DNA of 15,020 bases from NCBI GenBank assembly GCA_015499985.1, contig JAAAUF010000743.1, positions 1 to 15,020 on the forward strand. Direction: 5' to 3'. The stretch's first letter is position 1, and the number at the start of each line of letters is the position of its first letter. The stretch is from Haplosporangium gracile (taxonomy: Eukaryota > Mortierellomycota > Mortierellomycetes > Mortierellales > Mortierellaceae). The notes beneath the pieces were generated by a model, which made no database searches, was not told the DNA's origin, and was given only the letters and a program-made list of their open reading frames with translations. Position numbers and translations under genes: made by a program. This document shows, piece after piece, positions 6,803-15,020 of this stretch.

Positions 6803-9800
6803 TTAGGCGGAAGCCTCAGCAACAACAGGGGCAACTAGTTCCTCGACGGCAAAAGGGTTGATGGCCTGGACCTTGACCACAGGAGGCGACACCGTAGTAT
6901 CAGCGGAAACCAAGACCTTTAGGTGACCAAAGATGCGGATACGGGTCAAACGGCGAGCCTCATCATCTCCACCCTCAGCCTCGTCCTCGTCCTCCTCAAC
7001 CTGATTCGACTTGACAATCACAAGATCCTCGTCATCGTCATAGTCGCTCTCGTCCTCAAACAAGCCGCGCTCGTCGTCATAGGCGTTGGTCGCGTCGTCG
7101 GGGTGATCCAAAGTATCGGGGTTGGCAGCGGGTAATGTAGACAAACGGCGAGACTTGTCCTTGCTATCGGCCTTGGACTCCTCGGCGTTCTCGCTGGGTT
7201 TCTTGAAAGCCTCGGTGGTCCAGAACAACTTCAAGGTCTCGGTGCTTCCATTCCAGGCATGACGCTCCAAGGGCAACTGGTCGACATACACGCGCTTCTC
7301 CAGACCATACTCGGGGACCATCACATCAAACGCGGCATCCAAAACCTGCACAACAACAGCATCCCTGATCACAGGTCCGCTGGCCTGGGTCATGTTCCTA
7401 AGCAAAACACTCAAGTACACAAGACTGCTCTGCTCCTGTGCCAACTTGGACGCATCCTTCTTGATGTTGCAGTGATTGGCGCTCTTTTGGCATGCCTCCT
7501 TGCTCAAATAAAACTTGTTATCTATTGTTTCAAAGACATCGAAAGAAAACGTTGGTATTCTGACAAGAAATACAAATCACTGAACACATAAAAAAAGGTT
7601 TTGGACGAGGAGTTTACCATTGAGGAGGGAGGCTTCAAGCATGCGGTGGACAATGATATCGGCATAGCGACGGATGGGTGAAGTAAAGTGGGTGTAGAGA
7701 GGGGCGTTAAGGGCGTAATGGTGGTACTTGTCGGGGCTCAACATGCCGGCGCACATGTACTTGGCACGCTGCATGGGCTTAATAACCAAAAGACGGACAA
7801 CCTTGCGGACATCAGGATCCTGAATAGCATCCAACGACTCCTGGAGGGCTCCCGAGCTTGAGGAATCAAGCTCAATGCCAATCTTCTTCATGTGCGAGAT
7901 GAAATCAGTCAAACGCTTCTCCAGAGGCTCCTCGTGGCGACGGAGCAAGGCCTGGTCGGGGAAGAATTCGGCAATTTGCTTGGCGACACTCATGTTGGCG
8001 AGCAACATGAACTCCTCGATCAAACGGTTACTCTCCTTGAGCTCATACACAGACACACCAATAGGGTTGTGGATCTCGTCTGTCTCAAACGACAGGCGAA
8101 TCGAGTTGATCGACAACGAGCCGTTTTCGAAACGATTCTTCCTGAGAATCTGGGACAATTTCTATTATTCAAACAGAATTGATATGCAAAGGTCAGAAAG
8201 GAATATGAGGTCGCGCATTTCAGTTAAATGATACCGCAAAACCGTTTCGGGCACTTACGTAGAAGATTTTGATGTTTTCCTCGACGAGGGAACGGGGGTG
8301 ACCAACAATCTCAATCTTGGGGTCGAGCGAGCCGGTGGTGATGACCGTCTGGGCATCATCGTACGAGAGCTGGGCGCAGGAGCGGATGACAGACTTTGAG
8401 AACGAAGTGCCCAAAACATGTCCATCCTCGGTCATCTTCCAGAACACAGAGAAGGCGAGACGGTCGACGTTGGAATTCAAACTGCAGAGATCCTCGCAAA
8501 GAATGTTAGGCAACATGGGAATCGCCTTCTGGATCAGATACACGGTCGTGGCTCTAGACTTGGCCTCTCTGTCGAGTGCAGATCCGACCTTGATAAAGTG
8601 GGACACATCGGCAATGTGGACTCCAACCTCCAAAGTGCCATCCTCCAGACGAGAGACCGAAACGGCATCATCCAGATCCTTAGCAGTGGCAGGATCAATG
8701 GTGAAGATACAGTCCTTGCGCAAATCGCGGCGACGGCTCAACTCCTTCTCGGGGATAGACCAAGGAAGCTCAGGCAAGCACTTCTCAACCTTTTCGCCAA
8801 AAGCAGTGGTGGTGACGTTATTATCAGCCAACAGAGCCTCAGTCTCAATCTCAATGTTACCAATATCACCAAGCTCTCTCTCCAACTGTCCGAAGGGGTG
8901 GAGCGAGCTGAGGGGCCAGCGCTTGATGGTAGCAACAAACAACTTGTGAACATAGTGGACATGGTTATCAACAAAGTCCTTAGGGGCCTGGTCGATGGGG
9001 ATAGCAATTAAAGGAACACGCTTGTCGGTCTGATAACAAAAGAAAAAAGAAATGAGTATTAGTTTTATAGAATACAGAGTATATCATTACGACAGACATC
9101 ACGTTAAAAACATTTCGTATGGTTGGTTGACTTACGGGTTTGAACCAGACGATTCGGGGCTGACCCTTCTGGTCCTCCTCATCCTGCTTCTTGCGGTCGT
9201 TCTTTTTGGAGGATCCGCTGGGGCGCTGCAAAGTCAAGGTACCAGAGAACATCTGAGAGATAGAGCGCTCGACAATCGAGACAACACGTCCACAATACTT
9301 GGGCTTGATCTCGTCAGTCTCGGGCTCGATAACCTCCTCTCCATCCTCAGTGCGTCGAGTCTTCTTGTCCTTGCCATCGACCTTGGAGGGCTGCTCCTCG
9401 GGCTCGATCAACTCGATACCGACAACATCGCCCTCCAAAGCACGGTTCCTGTCTTTGCTGCCACAAATATAGACATCTCCCTCAGGAAGACTGTCAACAG
9501 TGACATAGGCATCCGAGCGGTTGCGCTTATTGATTCTCAAAACTCCCTGGACATACTTGGTCTTCTGCTTGGTCAACAGAGTGTGGAAGTCTGAGTATGT
9601 CAAATGAGCCATGAACAATGGACGACGGCCGTTGGCATTGTCCTTGCCATAAATGCTGTCGCGGTTACCAGCGGTCGACATAGGAGTGGCTATAGTAAAG
9701 AAAAATAAGAAAAATAGATAAATATAAGACAACACTTCAAACACCGTACAAATGTGTGCACGAAACTACAAAAAAAAAATAGGCACGTACAAATGCGCCA

Positions 9801-12517
9801 ATCCTTGCGGTCAGAGTCCTTAGGGGTGTTCATGGTAGAGAGGCGCTTGTTGGCTGAAGAAGAAATGGTCGAGGTACGGCTGCCAGCAGCAAAGGCAGTG
9901 GTGAATCGACGACGGTCGTGGGCATCATCATTGTTAACCAAGGCGGCGGCACCCAGGCTCTTCAAATGGCTAGGCAAAGTGGCAGCAAATTCGGCCAGCG
10001 AGGCAGGGTCGACGCTGGAACTAGTGCGCTGATGTACCGACTTGACAGAGTAGCTCGACCGGTTGCTGGTGGTACCCTTGCCCTCCAAAGCAGAGAGGGC
10101 ATCGGCAACACCGTCTTCAGGCTCATCGTCGCTCGAAAAGCTGAAAGCGGAAGGAACATACTGTCTGCCCTCCTGCAAGGCTGCAACCTCCTCTGGTCGA
10201 ATGATGACAGAGCGACGGTTGGGCTGGTACGACGAAGTGCGCTTGTTGTCGTCAAATTTCTCTGCAACGGGTACAATATCCTTGGTAAATGCAACCGATC
10301 GTCTGTTGTTGTTGCCCTTGGCTGGAGCATGACCCTGTGACTAATTTGCAATAATTCAATATTCAAATAATCAAAGGTTAAGAGGGCACACGATATTACG
10401 CAACATCTCGATTGTCGCACAAAATGCTGATGCAATATATAAATTACCTCTTCTTCGGTCAGAGGAATCAATGGGCGTTTCGAATCCGAGACAGAGAGAC
10501 GGCGGAGGGTAGCGACGGTGGACTGCAATGCATTCTCAATGGTCGTTCCGCGGGGTGGCTGCGAAAGATGCAAAGTCGTCGAAGGGACTGCGCCTCCAGC
10601 CAAATGTCCAGCAGCAGCGTTCGCAGGCAAAGAAGACATTGATAGACGCTTCTCATGACGAGATGTACCCTGAGCAAGAGGATGGTCGGGGTGGTTGAGA
10701 GCCGAGGTAGTGGGAGGAAGACTCTTGAGGCTGCTGATGATATCCTGAAGGGACTCGATAGTCTTGCCCTCCTTGGTATCCTGACCCAGCTGGTCCAGTT
10801 GTTCCTTCATTGACAAAGTACGAGCATGTCCGCGTCTGGGAGCGGCGGAATGGGCAGTGCTAGACGACTCAGAGACGGCAACAACAGCAGCAGCAACAAC
10901 CTCAGCAGGCTTTTCAGCGACATTCTCCTCAACAGTAGGGAGACCACCGAGGCGACCAAACTTGTCACCGTGGGGAGTCAACGCAGACGAACGACGGCTG
11001 GAGGGGCTTGCGGCAGTCAGAGGAGAGTGGGCAACAGGGAATCCTCCGAGAGGGCCAGACGTGGGGGAAGCGCCATCACGGGGCACGTTGGTCTTGATGC
11101 GAGTGATCTCGGTCCTGTTGCTCCTACCATGGGCGCTCTCGCGGCGCAAGTCCTTGGTGTTGATTGCTGTAACAGGGGCGTCCTTGTCTCCTCCAGTAAA
11201 AGCTGTGGGAGCTGCAGCTGAGGGTGAGGGGAACGACGATGAAGGGGAAGCGGGCGACAAGGGCGAAGAAGGCGAAAGAGAGGATGACGAAGTGACAAAC
11301 GAGCACGACGAAGAGATGGACGAAGGGCGACCTTCCTTAGAAGACTGGGTGGTTTCGGTAGTACCTTGATCCTTGGCACCCTTGTTACTGTCCCTGTCCT
11401 TGGAAGCAGCGGTGCTCTGACGATTGCCATTGCCTCCCCCTTGACTGCGGCTGGCGGTGTTGGATTTGGCCTTGGGAGCAGCAGCAGCAGAACCTTCCTT
11501 GTTGGCTGGGACTGACTTCTTTGAAGTCCTCTTGGCGTTGGTGGGGGTTCCTGCAGAGTCAGCAGGAGTTGAAGTCGCTTCTGACTCCGTAGCCACAGTT
11601 GTTGCATCGCCAACAGAAGCTGCAGCTGACTTGGTGGGCTCCTTGTTGTTGTTCCTCTTTTTGCCCTGATTGTTGTTGTTGCTGTTGTTGTGGGTGGTGC
11701 TCTTTCGTCTGTCGTTGCCACTGCTGTTGACTGATGTTGAGAGCCTTTCATTACGCTTGGGCGTCAAAGGAGCAGCGGCCTGTCCATCGACCGCAGGAGT
11801 AGGGACAACAACACCAGAGGTCTCACCGCCTTCAGTAGCAGCTACAGTAGCCGCAGAGGAGGCACGAGAGTTTCCAGTCCTGGTCGTTTGCTTCTTGCTT
11901 GAATTTCTACCACTGCCCGATTTTTTAATATCGTCCGACTGCGGCTTCTTGGATGAGGCTGGATCGGAAACAACAGCATGGTCGGATGAGGCAGATGAGG
12001 CAGCAGCAGCAGCTCCATTAGCTGAAGCGGGGTTAGCAACACCAGCAGTAGCATCACTACGGCTTTTGGGCTTGGAGCTCTGTCTCCTGTTGTTGCGAGA
12101 GTTGTTGTTGGTGGTTATGGTGGAGGCGGTCGCGTCGTTGAGCTTGTCGGTCGATGCGCCTTCGCCGTTGGTCTTGTCCTTCTTGGGGGGTCTGTTCTCC
12201 TTGTCCTTGTTACTATTCTCCCTTCTGTTGCTGCCGCTGTTGGAGTTGAGTGCAGTGCCAGTGGTGGTGGCGCCGGACTTTTCCTTGCGAGGGGCACGCT
12301 GGGACCTGTTCCTCGTAAGAGACGAGGCTGGGGTGGTAGTCGACGCAGTAGTGGTGGAGTTGTCGGCAGACGAGGAAGAGGTGGAAGTAGAATGGGGAGG
12401 GGGAGTATTGGTCGTCGTCATCGTCGTCGTCGTCCTCGTCGTAGCAGGAGCAGCAGAAGCAGCTGATGCTGCAGGAGCGTGCACAGGTGCAGGAGTCGTC
12501 GCTGTGATGTTGTCCAT
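6803..12517 (-). CDS. SSD1: Ssd1/Dis3L2-type RNB-domain RNA-binding protein, six exons
   Basis: Fungal Ssd1 proteins bind mRNAs and control translation and localisation of cell-wall and polarity transcripts; they descend from the Dis3L2 3'-5' exoribonucleases. Exons are 12517-10448, 10340-9791, 9689-9136, 9029-8259, 8161-7618 and 7521-6803, giving 1735 residues. Introns are 96-107 nt and phase-consistent. Residues 1 to about 890 are disordered and rich in Ser, Thr, Ala and Asn, with NDR-kinase-like sites at H564-S569, H621-S626 and H793-S798. Cold-shock region 1 begins near 897 (NRSDAYV, GSKDRNRALEGDVV at 951-964). Cold-shock region 2 spans about 1059-1130 (KLFVATIKRW, SLHPFG). The RNB domain spans about 1163-1495 with DPATAKDLDDA (D1170, D1176, D1178, D1179) and SPIRRYAD (R1479). 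An S1-like region, about 1540-1715, carries an acidic insert at 1603-1687. At 1735 residues it exceeds yeast Ssd1 (1250), mainly through the N-terminus. ATG 12517 has a strong context (ACCATGG) and follows a stop-rich leader. Confidence 0.95.
10017..10034 (-). other. Candidate NDR/LATS phosphosite HQRTSS in SSD1
   Basis: Residues 793-798 in exon 2 fit HxRxxS. It lies about 100 residues before the first cold-shock region. Confidence 0.45.
10640..10657 (-). other. Candidate NDR/LATS phosphosite HEKRLS in SSD1
   Basis: Residues 621-626 fit H-x-[KR]-[KR]-x-S, the stricter form of the Cbk1 consensus. It lies 57 residues after the first site. Confidence 0.5.
10811..10828 (-). other. Candidate NDR/LATS (Cbk1-type) phosphosite HARTLS in SSD1
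   Basis: Residues 564-569 fit the HxRxxS consensus of NDR-family kinases, known regulators of Ssd1 in yeasts. It is followed by a predicted helix-forming stretch with DQLGQD. Whether it is phosphorylated is inference. Confidence 0.5.
11660..12440. repeat. Trinucleotide-rich low-complexity coding DNA of the SSD1 N-terminus
   Basis: Clusters of short trinucleotide runs on the plus strand: GTT/GCT units near 11671-11695, GCAGCAGCAGCAGC near 12000-12013, and GTC units near 12413-12440. They encode Asn, Ala and Thr runs in the disordered region. Similar short CAG and CAA runs recur near 10885-10903 and 11478-11491. These runs also open long artefactual frames on the opposite strand. Confidence 0.75.
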
Positions 12518-12614
12518 GGTTTCTTATTCTCTTTCTTGGTAGGCTTTGAAGAGGAAAGTTTTTTTTTCTGAGGAGGGTCCTTGGACAGTCGATCGATGTG
12601 AAAGTTGGGGATTG

Positions 12615-12628
12615 AACGAGAGCGAAAG
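12615..12628 (-). promoter_or_regulatory. Two overlapping CNYUCNYU motifs in the SSD1 leader
   Basis: On the coding strand CTTTCGCT (12628-12621) and CTCTCGTT (12622-12615) both fit CNYUCNYU, the element bound by yeast Ssd1 in 5' leaders. They lie about 100 nt before the start codon and downstream of the TATA-like box, so should be transcribed. A single match is expected roughly once per kilobase by chance. Confidence 0.35.
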
Positions 12629-12697
12629 GATTGGGGCTTTTTTTTTTTTCTTTCTGCTTGTGATGAATGAGGAACACAAGAAGAGGATGTTGTTTTT

Positions 12698-12704
12698 TTT
12701 TATA
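12698..12704 (-). promoter_or_regulatory. TATA-like box of SSD1
   Basis: The coding strand reads TATAAAA within CCTTATAAAAAAAA, 181 nt upstream of the ATG. It would place the transcription start near 12640-12670. A run of A's follows, so low complexity is an alternative reading. Confidence 0.4.
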
Positions 12705-13381
12705 AGGGGGGTTGTTGGGGTTTTGTGCTTGAGGAAGTTGTGCGGGAAGAGGGACGGACAAAAGGACAAGGGAAACAAGAAGCGAACCCAGGTGTAAAAG
12801 GTATTTAAAGGCTCGAAAGAAGAAGGCTGTCTTGTTTGCTGGATTGACTTAACATCAACATTTTACACGGGATTAGCACAGGAGTCTGATCTATTGCCGT
12901 ATCAGCTTAGAAGTGGGCGTGCATGGGAAGGAGGAACGTTGATTGGTGCAAATACGCTTACCCTCGTTGGCACACAGACACTCAGCCGATCGTTGTTTTG
13001 TTCCTTTCGTTCCTTTCGTTCGTTGTTTGCTTTTCTCTCTTTTGCCAACAAACGAACAGACAAACAAAGAGAGAAGAGAGGAAAACTTTTTCGGCGTCTT
13101 TTGGCCATGCCGTATGTACATGTCCAAGCAAGAACAGCCATCCAGTCACTATGCCCCATATCGTATCGCATCCATCAATCGTACGACAATCTTACCATTT
13201 GTCAAAGCACCTCGTCAATCATAATCATTCTTCTGTTTTGCTCTCCCTACGTTTTGATCTCGCTCTCGCATTTTTTTGGATTGCTTTTGTTGCTCTTGTA
13301 AACACAAAAACATGGACAGTCAACTCATCTTGTCCCCTTTTGTTCTTTGTCATCTAGCCCCCTTTTTTTTCCCACTCTGAA

Positions 13382-14904
13382 CTACCAAGGTCCTTCTTTT
13401 TTTTTTTTTTGAGCTCTTTTTCTTTCCAACTTTTGGTTCTTACCTGCATGCATGGCAACAGCACGGCAGTGCGAGCTCAGACAGTCTTTGGCCACTGCCT
13501 GATTAAGTCCGAGTAGAGTTCCACTAAAAAATCCAGTCAATGGAAAAATATTTACGCCGAATGATAGTGTCAATTGAGTTTTCACAAATATATGGCGTTT
13601 GACATGAGTAGAAGGGGATCTTGGGCGATCATAAAGTATCGCTGGTATAGCTCAGACAATCCAAGGAACCAAAAAACTATCATAAACATGGTTTTACAAG
13701 TCCTGCGATCTGTAGACAATCAACGCCGAGAAAGCCCTCAATTTGTGAAGAAGAACGAAGGGAAGGGGGGGGGACTTACAAGTTGACGATATCATATGGC
13801 CCACGGAGTTCCATGGCGCGCATGGCCTGTGAGCTGATGATGATGTTCTTTCCTCTCGTCACGCGGATCAAACTCTGTGCATTGCTGATCAAGTTCCTCC
13901 TCGCCGTCGCATCTAAGTAAGCAAAATGTAGCAAAGTCCCCGCAATGCCAGAGTAGGTTAGAAGCTATCAGTGTATTTCCTTGTGCACCAATTCCAAGTG
14001 GTCTGACGCGTGCCTGTTTGAGCCGATATAAAATTTCCGTTCGCGTTGCAATATATACCTCGGATGGCAGCACCATAGCAAAGCTCAAAGTAGATCCCGC
14101 GCTCGACAGCGAGTCCAACAGTCGAGTGTTTGAGGTAGAAGGGTAACCTTGCCGACATGTCCAGTGAGATAATGTCGACCTCGAATGTCCCGCAGGCTGC
14201 TTGGAACAGCTTTTCGTTGGTTGGGTTTACTGCCAGAATGTCGTACGACGCGATTGAAGGGTTGTTTGTGTTCTATTTCAAAATATAGTAGACAAAAACG
14301 TGATGCAAATATTAAGTCTCTGTTGAGGAGAAGTCAGTTGGCAGGGTGTAGGACAAGAATTGGAAATGATGGTTTACCAGGCCATAGTTCTGACTGATGT
14401 CGTCGACGACAAGGGTCAGTCTGGAGAATTGCTTCAAGTTGATTCCTGGAAGTGCGAGTTTTGTTACAGGGTTGGCCTATATTCAATTGCAGTGATAAAA
14501 AATATATCGTGTCAGATCCTTCTTCCCGCTTGTGTATGTGTCCTATTACATTCCCCGAGGACGCGTCAATAATCCATGAAGCTCCTGTTACGAGAAGGTG
14601 CACTTACATGGTTCTGTGGCATTTTTCCGGTGATCTCGTTGTTGTATGCGACCGCCTGATATCCCACTATGATTTGTTCCCGAGGCAATGAAAGAGAAAA
14701 TTCACTCGCATCAGTTACTTTGTCGTAAGGGTTCCCATCTAGCTTTAAGGCATCCATGAGATACTCGCGTTATCAGTGACGACGTCAAGGTTGATATTTA
14801 CAGTGGGCGAGCAGCTCGACCCGTTTCCTGGTCTCGAGCTGGTCCTGTGCTGAGGCGATTGAGCCTGATGAAGGCGTGACAGGTATGTTGAGATCGTAGA
14901 ACAT
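13382..14904 (-). CDS. RPP1: RNase P/MRP protein subunit Rpp1 (Rpp30 family), 3' end uncertain
   Basis: Rpp1/Rpp30 is a TIM-barrel-like protein subunit of nuclear RNase P (tRNA 5' maturation) and RNase MRP (rRNA processing). Exons are 14904-14802, 14666-14608, 14476-14378, 14272-14059, 13912-13780 and a sixth beginning at 13523; phases all agree. Family landmarks: MFYDLNIP at the start, GYQAVAYNN (36-44), NPTNEKLFQAACGTF (103-117), VDIISLDMSARLPF (119-132), VGLAVERGIYFELCY (139-153), ARRNLISNA and IRVTRGKNIIISS (about 162-186), ELRGPYDIVN (193-202) and CRAVAMHA (222-229). The end is ambiguous. Reading straight on gives a Lys/Arg-rich tail stopping at 13382 (249 residues, the version given). 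But GCAG|GTAAGA at 13447-13438 is a strong donor; splicing to sites at 13382, 13354 or 13295 would replace the tail with other short ones. Human Rpp30 (268) and yeast Rpp1 (293) are slightly longer. Identity is secure, the tail is not. Confidence 0.92.
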
Positions 14905-15020
14905 TATTTTTTTTTTTGCTGTGTCCTCCTGTGAGTTGTGGTCCTTGTTTGCTGTTCCCTTGGTGTCCGGTGATGCCTGCGACCGAGTTGAGTCCGTTCG
15001 ATGTTAAGTTGTTTGTCTGA
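14905..15020 (-). promoter_or_regulatory. RPP1 upstream region (window edge)
   Basis: The coding strand has an A-rich run directly before the ATG at 14904. No TATA box or upstream gene can be recognised in the 116 bases available. Confidence 0.45.

Larger units (their letters stand above)
12518..13381 (-). promoter_or_regulatory. SSD1 promoter and leader, plus RPP1 3' flank
   Basis: About 860 bases with no complete gene supported. The SSD1-proximal 300 bases contain a TATA-like box, a second TTTAAATAC element near 12800-12808, and a C/U-rich leader with motifs resembling Ssd1 binding sites. A GTTCCTTTC direct repeat lies at about 13003-13020, next to an imperfect inverted repeat (GTTCGTTGTTTG with CAACAAACGAAC, about 13018-13056). 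The distal end may contain the last exon of RPP1. Confidence 0.55.

Noticed and set aside
8317..9011. Two plus-strand frames of about 200 codons opposite SSD1 exon 4
   Set aside because: Antisense shadows of the strongly conserved RNB exon; the sense frame explains the sequence.
11017..11751. 244-codon minus-strand frame overlapping SSD1 exon 1
   Set aside because: Alternate frame of the low-complexity SSD1 coding region; it has no support as a separate protein.
11670..12542. 290-codon plus-strand frame rich in Leu/Val opposite SSD1 exon 1
   Set aside because: It is the reverse complement of the trinucleotide-rich coding DNA of SSD1, with no motif or sensible composition. SSD1 on the minus strand is continuous with conserved domains.
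13018..13056. Imperfect inverted repeat as a structured RNA or mobile-element end
   Set aside because: Only about seven paired bases at each end are perfect, there is no target duplication or transposase, and the area is low in complexity.
12894..13357. Several plus- and minus-strand frames of 80-144 codons upstream of SSD1
   Set aside because: Mutually overlapping, rich in Phe/Ser/Cys or Lys/Arg, with no conserved motif. They look like leader sequence and the RPP1 3' flank.
6803..14904. SSD1 and RPP1 as a linked RNA-processing gene pair
   Set aside because: Both act on RNA, but they are widely separated, each with its own flanks, and fungal gene order rarely implies joint function. Adjacency alone is not evidence.

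Overview
The window comes from a filamentous fungus. It holds five protein-coding genes, all on the minus strand, four of them split by short introns (91-289 nt, GT...AG). The Ssd1/Dis3L2 protein is of the type known from fungi, and the intron density and moderate GC suggest an early-diverging lineage such as Mortierellomycotina or Mucoromycota. That placement is inference from protein style only. I rebuilt every intron by checking reading phase, splice-site bases and continuity of conserved protein motifs.

Reading along the minus strand (right to left): (1) 14904-13382, RPP1/Rpp30, a protein subunit of RNase P/MRP, at least six exons, with an unresolved C-terminal end. (2) 12517-6803, a 1735-residue Ssd1/Dis3L2-type RNB protein in six exons, with a very long disordered N-terminus. 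(3) 6198-5008, a LigB-type extradiol aromatic dioxygenase of 288 residues in four exons. (4) 4579-3719, an intronless GNAT acetyltransferase of 286 residues. (5) 2966-435, an ACSF2-like acyl-CoA synthetase of 622 residues in five exons with a presequence-like N-terminus.

The stretches between genes (1-434, 2967-3718, 4580-5007, 6199-6802, 12518-13381, 14905-15020) hold leaders, promoters and 3' regions. I found no tRNA, rRNA, transposon or CRISPR in them. Notable contents are TATA-like boxes upstream of the GNAT, LigB and SSD1 genes, a long polypurine tract in the acyl-CoA synthetase leader, and a CAA-rich tandem repeat directly before the GNAT start.

The genes do not form an obvious pathway. 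RPP1 and SSD1 both act on RNA; the other three look like metabolic enzymes. I see no convincing new multi-gene system. The best leads are the Ssd1-family protein that keeps a complete RNase II active site together with Ssd1-style phosphorylation motifs, a possible self-binding site in its own leader, and the ambiguous 3' end of RPP1.
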